Position numbers and translations under genes: made by a program
Shown here: piece after piece, positions 25,480-35,599 of the stretch
How the letters are laid out: every line of letters begins with the position of its first letter
Numbering within the stretch: the first letter of the stretch is position 1
The notes under the pieces: generated by a model
What the model was told of the DNA's origin: nothing
What the model saw: the letters and a program-made list of their open reading frames with translations, nothing else
Databases searched by the model: none
Assembly (NCBI GenBank): GCA_958296445.1
Contig: OY282565.1
Span: 124,001-188,000, forward strand
From: an uncultured Dehalococcoidia bacterium
GTDB taxonomy: Bacteria; Chloroflexota; Dehalococcoidia; Lucifugimonadales; UBA3495
DNA length: 64,000 bases
Reading direction: 5' to 3'

Positions 25480-26982
25480 TCATTGTTGTTTCTTATCTTT
25501 GGGTTGCGGGGGGGTGTGGCGTAGGGCGAAGTCTTCTTCGGGGGAGTGGACTAGTTTTTTGCGGCCTATTAGGGTGAAGTATAGTAGGGCGATGGCGAAC
25601 CAGGCGGCGCAGCCGTAGACGCCTAGGCGGTAGTCGGGGTTTAGGAACAGGAAGCATAGGGTGGCGAAGGCTATTAGGGCGGACAGGATTGCGCCCGGGT
25701 TGCCTAGGGGGCTGGTGTAGGGGCGCTCGATGTTGGGGAAGCGGCGGCGGAGTTGGACGAAGGCTATCATTTGCATTACGTAGGCTATTACTGCGCCGAA
25801 TACGGCCATGTTCAGCAGGACGGCGCCTACGGGGACGTTGGCGCCGAACCAGTCGTCGGCGAATTCGATTAGGAGGGCTACGCAGTAGCCGATGACGGCG
25901 CCGGCGATTAGGGCGGCGTGGGGGGTTTTGCGGCGGGGGAGGGTTAGGGAGAGCCATTGGGGGAAGTAGCCGGAGCGGGAGAGGGAGTATATGTTGCGTC
26001 CGTAGGCGTAGATGATGGTGTGGAAGCTGGCGACTAGTCCGGCGACGGCGACTAGGGATAGAACGGAGGCGCCGATGCCGTTGCCAAAGATGGTGGTGAA
26101 GGCTAGGAACAGGGGTTCGTCGGTTTGGCCTACTTCGGCGGCGCCGGGGGCGATGCCGGCGTTGAGGAACAGGGTTAGGACGGAGGCGGCGATGAGGGTT
26201 AGGATTCCCCATAGCAGGGCTTTGGGCATATCGCGGCGGGGGTTGCGGGATTCCTCGGCGGCTAGGGGGAGCTGTTCGATGGCTAGGTAGAACCAGATGG
26301 CGAAGGGGAGGGCCTGGGCGATGCCGCTCCAGCCATAGGGGAGAAAGCGGGAGTTGCCGTCGGCGGGTTGGATGTTGAGGGCCAGATCCCAACTGAAGTG
26401 GGGGATGGCGCCGATCCAGAACACCAGCAGAATGGCTAGGGCGAGGATGGTGATAAAGACGGAGAACTTGAAGGTGGCTTCGACGCCGACGATGTTTAGT
26501 CCGACGAAAAGGGCGTAGAAAATGAGCCACCAGACGGGGGCGGGGACGGCGAGGCCGAAGATGCTGTTGAAGACGGCGCCCATATAGCCGCCGATGCCGA
26601 CGACTATGACGGCGGGGGTTAGGATGTATTCGATGTTTTCGGCTAGGCCGGTGATGAAGCCGCCTAGGGGGCCCATGGCGGTGCGCCCGAAGGAGTAGGC
26701 GCCGCCGGTGTGGGGTAGGGCGGGGGACATTTCGGCGATGGAGTAGCAGATGCCGAGGTACATAACGGCGACGATGGCGGTGGCAACGGCTAGGCCGCCG
26801 AAGCCGCCTACGTTTAGGCCGAAGTTCCAGCCGAAAAAGTCGCCGGATATGACGGCGCCGACGCCTAGGGCCCATAGGGACCATACGCCGGCGTAGCGTC
26901 GCAGGCCGCGGCGGGCGAAGTAGTCGGCATCGGCGGGGCGGTATTCTACGGGGCCGACTCGCTGTTTGTCTTGCTGGCTCAT
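25480..26982 (-). CDS. APC-family amino acid/ethanolamine-type permease
   Basis: A 500-residue protein with about twelve membrane segments of the APC superfamily. The first helix region GVGAVISGDFFGWNFGLNVGG matches the Gly-rich substrate site of ethanolamine- and amino-acid permeases (Eat-like). EMSPALPHTGGAYSFGRTAMG is the helix 2-3 signature. It likely imports ethanolamine or an amino acid by cation symport; substrate unproven, and no eut genes adjoin. Its stop overlaps the cas9-remnant start as ATGA. The last ~27 residues recur inside the cas9 ruin, so the permease 3' end took part in the duplication. Confidence 0.88.
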   Translation of the reverse strand: MSQQDKQRVGPVEYRPADADYFARRGLRRYAGVWSLWALGVGAVISGDFFGWNFGLNVGGFGGLAVATAIVAVMYLGICYSIAEMSPALPHTGGAYSFGRTAMGPLGGFITGLAENIEYILTPAVIVVGIGGYMGAVFNSIFGLAVPAPVWWLIFYALFVGLNIVGVEATFKFSVFITILALAILLVFWIGAIPHFSWDLALNIQPADGNSRFLPYGWSGIAQALPFAIWFYLAIEQLPLAAEESRNPRRDMPKALLWGILTLIAASVLTLFLNAGIAPGAAEVGQTDEPLFLAFTTIFGNGIGASVLSLVAVAGLVASFHTIIYAYGRNIYSLSRSGYFPQWLSLTLPRRKTPHAALIAGAVIGYCVALLIEFADDWFGANVPVGAVLLNMAVFGAVIAYVMQMIAFVQLRRRFPNIERPYTSPLGNPGAILSALIAFATLCFLFLNPDYRLGVYGCAAWFAIALLYFTLIGRKKLVHSPEEDFALRHTPPQPKDKKQQ

Positions 26983-27014
26983 TTTGGGTTCGCTTTATTT
27001 TTGGCGGGACGGGG

Positions 27015-27518
27015 TTACTGTTGGGGGCCCCAGACGTAGTCTCTGGCGTCGGTGTGGCAATTCTGGCAGCCTTCTACCATTCCTTGCTTTTCAACTTCGC
27101 CGTCGGCCAGGACTTTCAGCCAGAACCAGTCGTTGTGGTCGGGGTTGTAGCCGGATTTTTTGTACATTACGGTGTTGGCGGCGTATGCGCCGTCGGGGGT
27201 GTAGTTTTCTTTGACGATGATGGCGCCGTCGGGCATCAGGGCGTTGCTTTGGAGGGCGGTGAAGGCGGCGGGGTTGAGGTAGGTGGTCAGGAGCATACCG
27301 TGGGGGTCGGCGCCGGGGTATTTTTCGTCTACGCCGGGCCATAGCCGCCAGTCGTCGTTGTTTTGGTAGTCTACTTCGTCTAGGTAGGCTAGGACGGAGG
27401 CGGCGTTGGTGGCGGGGAGTTCGGGTTGGCCGGAGCCGCAGGCGGTTAGGATTAGGGCGACGGTTAGGGTTAGGATGGCTAGGGCTGGGAGGTATGGGGG
27501 TTTGTTGGGGGTGGGCAT
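27015..27518 (-). CDS. Cytochrome P460-like c-type heme lipoprotein
   Basis: A 167-residue exported lipoprotein: signal peptide ending LILTAC, then a P460-type domain (WPGVDEKYPGADPHGMLLTTYLN, MPDGAIIVKENYTPDG) and a C-terminal heme-attachment motif CQNCH. P460 proteins oxidise small nitrogen compounds such as hydroxylamine, but many relatives only carry heme for electron transfer. ATG 27518 begins the signal peptide; a reading to 27668 adds a non-family lead. It follows the permease-cas9 block on the same strand with the permease gene 32 bp downstream. Confidence 0.78.
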   Translation of the reverse strand: MPTPNKPPYLPALAILTLTVALILTACGSGQPELPATNAASVLAYLDEVDYQNNDDWRLWPGVDEKYPGADPHGMLLTTYLNPAAFTALQSNALMPDGAIIVKENYTPDGAYAANTVMYKKSGYNPDHNDWFWLKVLADGEVEKQGMVEGCQNCHTDARDYVWGPQQ

Positions 27519-27660
27519 TGGGGGGACTCCGGGTTGCTGGTTTGGTGTGTAGGGTAGTTTAGCATAGGGGTTGGGATAATCCGGTGTTTCGGGGTTGGCG
27601 GGTTTGTGGGTGTGGTTGGCGATTGTGGGGTTACGGGTTGGTGGTTTGTTGCCGGGGTGT

Positions 27661-27688
27661 GGGCGCACGGCTGTGCGCCCCTACGTTT
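27661..27688. repeat. Palindromic repeat copy
   Basis: GGGCGCAC-GGCT-GTGCGCCC with CTACG, located upstream of the thiC promoter, one of about 16 dispersed copies. Confidence 0.85.
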
Positions 27689-27717
27689 GCGATGGCGGGG
27701 GGGATGACGGGTTGCGG

Positions 27718-27747
27718 TTGACACTTTTGCTAGTGTGCTTCTATAAT
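27718..27747 (+). promoter_or_regulatory. Consensus promoter of the thiC unit
   Basis: Perfect TTGACA (27718-27723) and perfect TATAAT (27742-27747) with 18-bp spacing, directly upstream of the riboswitch. Transcription would start near 27754. Confidence 0.85.
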
Positions 27748-27765
27748 GCGGGCGATGATTTAGGC

Positions 27766-27860
27766 ACGTAGGGGAGCTCGGTTGAGCCGGGCTGAGAGGG
27801 TGGCCGGATGCCACCGACCCTTGCGAACCTGACCTGGGTAATGCCAGCGTAGGGAAGCGG
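27766..27860 (+). promoter_or_regulatory. TPP riboswitch (THI element)
   Basis: Conserved thi-box parts in order: GGGGAGCTC with its partner GAGCC, the GGCTGAGAGGG pyrimidine-sensing helix, ACCCTTGCGAACCTGA, then CTGGGTAATGCCAGCG and the closing TAGGGAAG. Thiamine pyrophosphate binding should switch expression of thiC. A strong terminator follows 22 nt later, so control is most likely by transcription termination. Confidence 0.95.
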
Positions 27861-27881
27861 CGCTTTAGTGGCAGATTATGG

Positions 27882-27913
27882 GCCGCCAGCCTAGGGTTGG
27901 CGGCTTTGTTTTT
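27882..27913 (+). terminator. Riboswitch-controlled intrinsic terminator
   Basis: GCCGCCAGCC (27882-27891), loop TAG, GGTTGGCGGC (27895-27904) pairing over 10 bp, followed by TTTGTTTTT. It lies between the TPP aptamer and thiC, the standard off-switch position. Confidence 0.9.
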
Positions 27914-27985
27914 ATGTAATCCGTGCGTCCGCGGTCTGGTTAAGCCTGCGGCGCAGTCGCCGGTTTGGCAGACCCGATTTTTTAG

Positions 27986-29761
<1,776 letters not shown>

Positions 29762-29805
29762 CCGGGGCGTTCTTGGTGGGTGTCCGGGGGGATGAACCGG
29801 CATCG

Positions 29806-29831
29806 TGGGGGCGCGTGGTTTTGCGCCCCCA
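29806..29831 (+). terminator. Hairpin after thiC, possible terminator
   Basis: TGGGGGCGC (29806-29814) pairs with GCGCCCCCA (29823-29831) over 9 bp with an 8-nt loop, 45 bp past the thiC stop. There is no U-tract, so termination is unproven. Confidence 0.4.
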
Positions 29832-29855
29832 AGGTGTTGACGGCATCCGGGGTCA

Positions 29856-29880
29856 GGGCGCACAGCCGTGCGCCCCTACA
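29856..29880. repeat. Palindromic repeat copy
   Basis: GGGCGCAC-AGCC-GTGCGCCC with CTACA, between thiC and the GYD gene. Confidence 0.8.
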
Positions 29881-29917
29881 TTATGCGGCATTGAAATTGT
29901 GGTGAGGAGATTGGGCG

Positions 29918-30247
29918 ATGGCGATTTATTTTTTGTTGGGACGGCTTAGCCATGAGGGGCAGCGGATGTTGCATGGGAATCCCGATTTGGTGAGCGATAC
30001 GGCGGCGTCTCTGGAAATTGAGGGGGCGCGGATTTTGGGGCAGTACGCGGTGCTGGGGCATTACGATTTCATTACGATGGTGCTGGCGGATGAGAATGAG
30101 GCGGTGGCGCGGCTGTCGGCGGAGTTGGGGGCGCGTACCGGGCTTCACTTTGAGACGCTGGCGGGGGTGGCGGTGGGGTTTATGGCGGAGCATGATCCTG
30201 CGGGCGGGGTGGCGGATGTGGCTTCGGCGGAGTTGCGGGGGGGTTGA
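29918..30247 (+). CDS. GYD-domain protein
   Basis: A 109-residue single-domain GYD-family protein. Marks are the opening MAIYFLLGRLSHEGQRML and the family strand GQYAVLGHYDFITMVLADEN, where HYD replaces the name-giving GYD. These ferredoxin-like-fold proteins are small and of unknown role, possibly ligand-binding or oligomeric regulators. A GAGGAGA ribosome site precedes the ATG. It is the next gene after thiC on the same strand, but a hairpin and a palindromic repeat intervene. Confidence 0.82.
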   Translation: MAIYFLLGRLSHEGQRMLHGNPDLVSDTAASLEIEGARILGQYAVLGHYDFITMVLADENEAVARLSAELGARTGLHFETLAGVAVGFMAEHDPAGGVADVASAELRGG

Positions 30248-30679
30248 GGTGGGGGGGGGCAATAGGCCGGACAGCCCCTTGCCAAAGCCGACAGGTTGAG
30301 GGTAGACTGTGGCAGATAAAGAATTGGCGTTTTGCTTGGTAGGCAAAGCCGAGGGTTCGTTGAGGTCGTGAAAGCGCCTCACATAGGCGGGCCGCCAATT
30401 CTTTCTTCGTTGGTTCGTTGGGATGACGTTCAGCGATCATTGCCCAATCCTTTCGACCGTACTCCGTATCATTTCGTAAGGGCTTGACTGCCTTGCCGTA
30501 GCGTGGCGGTGTTGTTGGCGCTCCTAGAGACTTGTAAAACTCCCTTTTGTCACCTTGAGCGAAAGCGAATGGTGTCGGCGCCATAGTGGAGATTCTTCGC
30601 GCCGCTCAGAATGACAGGGGCGCTGAGAATGACAGGGGGCAGAAGCAGTTTTGCAATTGTCTGTGGTGTCCCTGCCTGA
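30248..30679. other. Intergenic region, no supported gene
   Basis: Contains a degenerate full-length copy of the MITE-like family at about 30556-30637 (CACCTTGAGCGAAAGCGAA ... GCTCAGAATGACAGG). The leftward frame over 30300-30584 includes a protein-like stretch (EYGRKDWAMIAERHPNEPTK) that might be a fragment of a dead gene, but no family is recognised and no start or ribosome site supports it. Confidence 0.4.
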
Positions 30680-30707
30680 TTGCGCTCTGGGCTGTCCGCG
30701 CTATAAT
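30680..30707 (+). promoter_or_regulatory. Putative ileS promoter
   Basis: TTGCGC (30680-30685) and TATAAT (30702-30707) with a 16-bp spacer, about 150 bp before ileS. Confidence 0.5.
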
Positions 30708-30855
30708 TTAGGCGGGTGAAATGTTGCCGGATTTAGTGACCTGTCCGGGGGGACGCCCCCACCCTAGCCCTCCCCCGGAGGGGGAGGGGATTTTGCAGTT
30801 TTCTTTATGATTGGCGGGGTGGTTTTCCTAGCTTTGTGTTGGTGGTTGTTGGCTT

Positions 30856-33800
30856 ATGTTCAGGGCCGTTTCCAGCCGTGTTAGTTTTCCTGAGGTGGAT
30901 GCCCGGGTTTTGGAGCAGTGGAGGGAGCGCGATGTTTTCCGGCGGGCGGGGGCGGCGCGGGACGGGGGGCCGCGGTTTATGCTGTATGACGGGCCGCCTA
31001 CGGCCAATGGGAGTCCGGGGATTCATCATGTGCTGGCGCGGATTTTCAAGGATGTTGTCTGCCGCTACCGAACGATGAAGGGTTATCAGGTGTGGCGCAA
31101 GGGGGGGTGGGATACGCACGGGCTGCCGGTGGAGCTGGGAATCGAGCAGGAGCTGGGGCTTTCCAGCAAGCGGGAAATCGAGGAGTACGGCATCGAGGAG
31201 TTCAACCGGAAGTGCCGGGAGAGTGTCTTTCGCTACGTGAAAGAGTGGGAGACTATGACCGCCCGCATCGGCTTCTGGGTGGATATGGATGACCCGTATG
31301 TGACGCTGGAAAACGATTATATCGAAACCGGGTGGTGGATTCTCAAGTCTTTGTGGGACAGGGGGCTGCTGTATCAGGGGATGCGGGGGACGCCCCATTG
31401 CCCGCGTTGCGTGACCAGCCTTAGCTCGCACGAGCTGGCTTTGGGCTATCAGGAAGACACGCCGGATCCGTCGGTGTTCGTCAAGTTCCGGGTGAATGTT
31501 GACGCCGATGGGGGGGCGGTTTTGCCGGAGGCGCTGAAGGGCGGCGATGGGCCGGTGTATCTGCTGGCCTGGACTACTACGCCCTGGACGCTGCCGGGCA
31601 ATACCGCGCTGGCGGTGGACGCCGACGCGGAGTATTCGGTGGTGGAGCTGGAGGGCGGCAATGGGCCGGAGCGGCTGGTGCTGGCTTCGGCGCTGGCGGC
31701 GCCGCCGTTGATTCCTGCCATTGATGGGGAGGAAGCGGTGGTAGTCGGCACTGTGCCGGGGAAGGATCTTGTTGGGTTGGGCTATGTTCCGCTCTATCCG
31801 CCGGGGCAGTATGACGCTAGGGTGAACCGCTTTGAGGCGGGGGTTTTGACGGCGTCGGACGATGACGGGTTTGCGCCCCGGGTGGTGGCCGCGGATTTTG
31901 TTTCGATGGAGGACGGTACGGGGATTGTGCATATCGCACCGGCTTTTGGCGACGAAGACTTGGGGCTGGGGCGGGAGAAGGGGCTGAATTTCGTTCAGCC
32001 GGTTGATTTGCAGGGCATCGTGACCGGGGGGTATTCCTTTGCGGGGAAGTTCGTCAAGGACGCCGACCCGGAGATTATGGCCGATTTAGAGGAGCGGGGG
32101 CTGTTGCATCGCCGGGATGTGTACCGCCATACGTACCCGTTCTGCTGGCGGTGCGATACGCCGTTGCTGTACTACGCCAAGAGTTCGTGGTACATCCGCA
32201 CTTCGGCGCTGAAGGATGATTTGGTGGAGGGGAACAGCCGGATTAACTGGTATCCCGAACATATAAAGGAAGGTCGGTTCGGGGAGTGGCTGCGGAACAA
32301 TGTTGACTGGGCCATTTCTAGGGAGCGGTACTGGGGGACGCCGATTCCTATCTGGCAGTGCGGGCAGTGCGGGAATATGGCGTGCGTCGGCGGGCGGGAA
32401 GAGCTTAAAGAGCGGCTGGGGGCGGGGGCCGGGGTTATAGACGGGCTGGATTTGCATCGTCCGTATGTTGACGGGGTGACTTTTGCCTGCGACGCGCAGG
32501 GGTGCGGGGGGGTGATGTCACGCATCCCGGAGGTGATGGACTGCTGGTTTGATTCGGGGGCGATGCCTTTCGCGCAGTTGCATTATCCTTTTGAGAATGC
32601 GGGGATGGAGCAGGAGGGGCTGTTTCCGGCGGATTATATTTGCGAGGCGGTAGACCAGACGCGGGGGTGGTTTTACAGTCTGCACGCGCTTTCTACGCTG
32701 CTGAAAGGGCAGCCGTCGTACAAGAATGTTATCTGTCTGGGGCTGATACTGGACGAGCGCGGGCGCAAGATGAGCAAGCGCACGGGCAATGTGGTGGAGC
32801 CGTTGCCGTTGCTGGACGAACACGGGGCGGACGCTTTGCGCTGGTATCTGTTCACGGCGTCGCAGCCGGGGGAGGCCCGGCGCTTTTCCTCGCGGCTGGT
32901 CAACCAGACGCTGCGGCAGATGTTGCTTACGTTATGGAACATTCACTCGTTTTTTACCGGCTACGCGGCCATAGACGGGTTTGATCCGTCGCAGAAACCG
33001 GCCGGTTGGAAACCGGAAAATGAGCTGGACCGCTGGGTGCTGTCGGAGCTTAATCAACTGGTGGCGGAAGTTGACCGCTGTATGGACGGCTATGACCCGA
33101 CCAACGCGGGGCGGCGGATTCAGGAGTTTGTGGGCCGGCTGTCGAACTGGTATGTGCGCCGTAGCCGCCGCCGGTTCTGGCGGAGCGAGGAGGGGGACGC
33201 GGATAAGCTGTCGGGGTATGTGACGCTGCATACCTGTCTGGTGACGGTCGCCAAGCTGATGGCCCCGCTGGCGCCTTTTGTGTCGGAGGAAATCTATCAA
33301 AATCTGGTGTGCGCGGTAGACCCGGAGGCGCCGGACAGCGTTCACTTGGCGGATTTTCCGGTGGCGGATTTGTCGCTGGTGGATGCGGGGCTGATGGAGG
33401 CGACGCGGCTGGCGATGCGGATTTCCAGCATGGGGCGGTCGGCCCGCTCGAAGTCGGGGCTTAAGGTGCGCCAGCCGTTGGCGTCGGCGGCTATCAGGAC
33501 GCGGGTTGCGGCGGAACGGGATTATATCGCGCAGGTGCGGCCGCAGATTTTGGACGAACTGAATATCAAGGACATTGAACTGCCGGACGATGATTCGGCG
33601 TTGTTCCGGCAGGCGCAGGAACAGGCGGGGGGCGAGCCGGAGGCGGTGGTAAACGTTGGGGGGTATGTGGTGGCGCTGGAGGCGGGGTATATGGTGGCGG
33701 TGAACGGGGAGATTACGCCGGAACTGGCGGAGGAGGGGCTGGCACGGGAGGTGGTTCACCGGATTCAGGGGCTGCGCCGGGCCGCCAATTTCGAGGTGAC

Positions 33801-34002
33801 CGACCATATCGAAACTTGGTATGACGGCCCCGGGGAGTTGTCGCGGGTGATGCGGGGGGATTTTTCCGCTTATATCCGGGAGGAAACTTTGAGCGAGCGT
33901 TTGGAGGCCGGGCCGCCGCCGGAGGGGGCCAAGGCGGAAACGGCCAAAATCGAGGGGCGGGAGATTACTTTGTCGGTGCGGCGGGTTACGGGGGGGTTTT
34001 AA
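30856..34002 (+). CDS. ileS: Isoleucyl-tRNA synthetase (type 2)
   Basis: A 1048-residue class I synthetase that charges tRNA-Ile. The ATP site is in two parts: DGPPTANGSPGIHHVLAR, where GIHH is the HIGH-equivalent, and RKMSKRTGN (KMSKS-equivalent). GWDTHGLPVE is the connecting signature and the CP1 editing domain covers roughly residues 190-400. The tRNA-binding helical domain and extra C-terminal domain make it longer than the ~930-residue type 1 enzyme; the GSPGIHH form and tail fit the eukaryote-like type 2 group, typically less sensitive to mupirocin. Essential housekeeping gene, probably monocistronic or with mutM. Confidence 0.96.
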   Translation: MFRAVSSRVSFPEVDARVLEQWRERDVFRRAGAARDGGPRFMLYDGPPTANGSPGIHHVLARIFKDVVCRYRTMKGYQVWRKGGWDTHGLPVELGIEQELGLSSKREIEEYGIEEFNRKCRESVFRYVKEWETMTARIGFWVDMDDPYVTLENDYIETGWWILKSLWDRGLLYQGMRGTPHCPRCVTSLSSHELALGYQEDTPDPSVFVKFRVNVDADGGAVLPEALKGGDGPVYLLAWTTTPWTLPGNTALAVDADAEYSVVELEGGNGPERLVLASALAAPPLIPAIDGEEAVVVGTVPGKDLVGLGYVPLYPPGQYDARVNRFEAGVLTASDDDGFAPRVVAADFVSMEDGTGIVHIAPAFGDEDLGLGREKGLNFVQPVDLQGIVTGGYSFAGKFVKDADPEIMADLEERGLLHRRDVYRHTYPFCWRCDTPLLYYAKSSWYIRTSALKDDLVEGNSRINWYPEHIKEGRFGEWLRNNVDWAISRERYWGTPIPIWQCGQCGNMACVGGREELKERLGAGAGVIDGLDLHRPYVDGVTFACDAQGCGGVMSRIPEVMDCWFDSGAMPFAQLHYPFENAGMEQEGLFPADYICEAVDQTRGWFYSLHALSTLLKGQPSYKNVICLGLILDERGRKMSKRTGNVVEPLPLLDEHGADALRWYLFTASQPGEARRFSSRLVNQTLRQMLLTLWNIHSFFTGYAAIDGFDPSQKPAGWKPENELDRWVLSELNQLVAEVDRCMDGYDPTNAGRRIQEFVGRLSNWYVRRSRRRFWRSEEGDADKLSGYVTLHTCLVTVAKLMAPLAPFVSEEIYQNLVCAVDPEAPDSVHLADFPVADLSLVDAGLMEATRLAMRISSMGRSARSKSGLKVRQPLASAAIRTRVAAERDYIAQVRPQILDELNIKDIELPDDDSALFRQAQEQAGGEPEAVVNVGGYVVALEAGYMVAVNGEITPELAEEGLAREVVHRIQGLRRAANFEVTDHIETWYDGPGELSRVMRGDFSAYIREETLSERLEAGPPPEGAKAETAKIEGREITLSVRRVTGGF

Positions 34003-34105
34003 CGCAGAGGGCGCAGAGGTTTCGCAGAGGACGCCGAGTTTTTCTTGGATAGGGGGGATTTCTTTGCGTTCTCGGCGCGTTCTTGGTGTACTTTGCGTTG
34101 AATTG
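34001..34105. repeat. GCAGAGG-type repeat between ileS and mutM
   Basis: Units AACGCAGAGGGCGCAGAGG and TTTCGCAGAGGACGCCGAG followed by TTGCGTTCTCGGCGCG and GTACTTTGCGTTGAA. The outer parts are roughly self-complementary. The ileS stop codon sits at its left edge. Confidence 0.7.
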
Positions 34106-34113
34106 GTTTTTTG

Positions 34114-34956
34114 ATGCCTGAGTTGCCTGAGGTGGAAAGTGTGCGGCGTAGTCTGTTGCGGGCCGGGTTGGCCGGGCGGACTATAACTTGGGCTGTTATT
34201 GGGTGGGCTAATAGCGTTAAGCGTCCGTCGGCGGGGGAGCTGGCGGAGGGGGTGGTTGGGCGGGTGGTGGAGGATGTGGGGCGCCGGGCTAAGTATTTGC
34301 TGTTTCGCTTGAGCGGGGAGACGGTGAGCGGAGGGCGGGTGAGCGGGAGGACGGCGGCGACGCTGGTGGCGCATTTGGGGATGACGGGCGATTTGGTGGT
34401 GCAGCCTGGGGGGCGGGCGGCACATTCGCTTACGCGACACGTTTTCGGGCTGGACGATGGGCGGGAATTGCGGTTTGTGGACGGGCGCAAGTTCGGCAAG
34501 CTGTGGCTGGTTGACGACCCGGCGTTGGTTCTGCCGCCGTTGTCGCCGGAACCGCTGGAGGGCGGGTTCACTACGGAGTGGCTGGCGGGGTCGCTGGCGG
34601 GGCGCAAGGCGCCGGTGAAGGCGTTGTTGCTGGAGCAGTCGGTGGCGGCGGGGCTGGGCAATTTGTACGCGGACGAGGCGCTGTTTCTGGCGGGTATCCG
34701 GCCGGGGCGTCCGGCGTCGGGGCTTACGGGGGACGAGGTGGCGCGGCTGCGGCGGGGGATTGTTGAGTGTATTACCGCCGGTTTCGCGGTTTATGACCGG
34801 GCCCGGGATGGGAGCTGGCCGGAACCGCCGGGGCCGATGACTACGTGGAGTCACCCGCGGGACGGCAAGACGCCTTGCCCGAACTGCGGGGGGGTGATGG
34901 CGGGTACGCGGATACGGGCGCGGGCTACTTGGTATTGCCCGGGGTGCCAGGTTTAG
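34114..34956 (+). CDS. mutM: Formamidopyrimidine-DNA glycosylase (Fpg/MutM)
   Basis: A 280-residue base-excision repair enzyme that removes 8-oxoguanine and nicks the strand. The processed N-terminus PELPEVESVRR carries catalytic Pro2 and Glu3, so ATG 34114 must be the start rather than the in-frame TTG at 34111. The H2TH segment GLGNLYADEALFLAGIRP and the C-terminal zinc finger CPNCGG...YCPGC are intact. It lies about 110 bp after ileS on the same strand. Confidence 0.95.
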   Translation: MPELPEVESVRRSLLRAGLAGRTITWAVIGWANSVKRPSAGELAEGVVGRVVEDVGRRAKYLLFRLSGETVSGGRVSGRTAATLVAHLGMTGDLVVQPGGRAAHSLTRHVFGLDDGRELRFVDGRKFGKLWLVDDPALVLPPLSPEPLEGGFTTEWLAGSLAGRKAPVKALLLEQSVAAGLGNLYADEALFLAGIRPGRPASGLTGDEVARLRRGIVECITAGFAVYDRARDGSWPEPPGPMTTWSHPRDGKTPCPNCGGVMAGTRIRARATWYCPGCQV

Positions 34957-35026
34957 CGGGGGTGGCGGGGGCTGTTGTTAGAGGAGGTCGGAGTGGGGGT
35001 TGGTGCGTATTAGGGTTATGGAATTG

Positions 35027-35272
35027 TCATTCTGTTGTCACACTGAGCGAAAGCGAAGGGTCTCACTGCCCAAGGCGAGATTCTTCGCTACGCTCAGAAT
35101 GACAGGGGGCTTTGCTCAGAATGACAAAAGGCGAAAGTAATTTTGCAATCGTCTGAATGTGGCATTCCCATTGATTGAGCAGATTGCGAAATTGCCCTTT
35201 GGCACTCTGAGCAAAGCTAAGGGTCTTGCCGTCCAAGGTGAGATTCTTCGCTTTGCTCAGAATGACAGATAG
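35027..35272. repeat. Two full MITE-like repeat copies
   Basis: Copies at about 35027-35107 and 35199-35272 of an ~70-bp imperfect inverted repeat: left arm CTGAGCGAAAGCGAAGGGTC, centre CCCAAGG, right arm ending GCTCAGAATGACAG. They fill the 336-bp spacer between mutM and the antitoxin gene; no gene is seen there. Confidence 0.8.
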
Positions 35273-35292
35273 CGATTTCAAGGCGCAGTGGG

Positions 35293-35550
35293 TTAGTCAA
35301 GTTTTTCTAGGAACTCGGCGAAGGATGCGTACTCGGTTAGGCCCTCTCCCTTGCTGGCTTGCTCCAGGGTTTTTAGGGTTTCGGCGTTGGGGATGTGAGG
35401 GGAGAAAGGGTCGCAGCAGATTGAGGCTAGGCGTTGGTAAAAGATTGTGATTGCCTCGTCTACCGACAGGCCCAATTCGGCGATTCGGGCTTCCGCTTCC
35501 CGCTTTAATTCGGGTTCGATGTAGACGCATACCGTTTCTGGCTTTGCCAT
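35293..35550 (-). CDS. RelB/DinJ-family antitoxin without a toxin partner
   Basis: An 85-residue protein with the N-terminal ribbon-helix-helix unit of DinJ-type antitoxins (ETVCVYIEPELKREAEARIAELGLSVDEAI). The C-terminal half would normally wrap the toxin. A YafQ/RelE-type toxin gene is expected directly downstream (left), but only MITE-like repeats are found there, so the toxin has been lost or lies elsewhere. The antitoxin frame is intact. Confidence 0.8.
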   Translation of the reverse strand: MAKPETVCVYIEPELKREAEARIAELGLSVDEAITIFYQRLASICCDPFSPHIPNAETLKTLEQASKGEGLTEYASFAEFLEKLD

Positions 35551-35599
35551 TTATTCGCATCCCTCGCAAAATCGTTTCTGCGCCCTTTGTGTTGAAAGG

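Larger units (their letters stand above)
23920..25483 (-). pseudogene. cas9: Decayed, internally duplicated type II-C-like cas9
   Basis: Cas9 remnants read leftward. Copy 1 opens at 25483 with the RuvC-I strand KYRLGLDIGTNSI, is broken by three GGGCGCAC palindromes, then resumes with ELARALFHLNQQRGFKSNRK and REC-type text down to LPLFQEYRMLQEVNNIR (about 24775). There it fuses to a copy of the neighbouring permease C-terminus (KKLVHSPEENFALRH), followed by a second RuvC-I start at 24686 (LGLDPGTNSI, Ile to Pro), another palindrome and RALFHLNQRRGFKSNRQ out of frame. Text then continues as LSMPLDERNSIVNFLLD, a one-base slip in a C run near 24313, GYGNLSEKTIRKMLPHLERG, ALPRDAIGAY, and FLARQLNETRYLSRTARTYL. 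The arginine-rich bridge helix, RuvC-II and HNH are deleted, and it stops before RuvC-III. Non-functional. Confidence 0.88.

Noticed and set aside
30180..30584. Leftward 134-residue frame after the GYD gene
   Set aside because: Part of it looks protein-like, but there is no ribosome site or family, and its start lies in a MITE-like repeat.
32932..34854. 640-residue leftward frame opposite ileS and mutM
   Set aside because: Antisense shadow spanning two well-identified genes; composition is Pro/Arg/His only.
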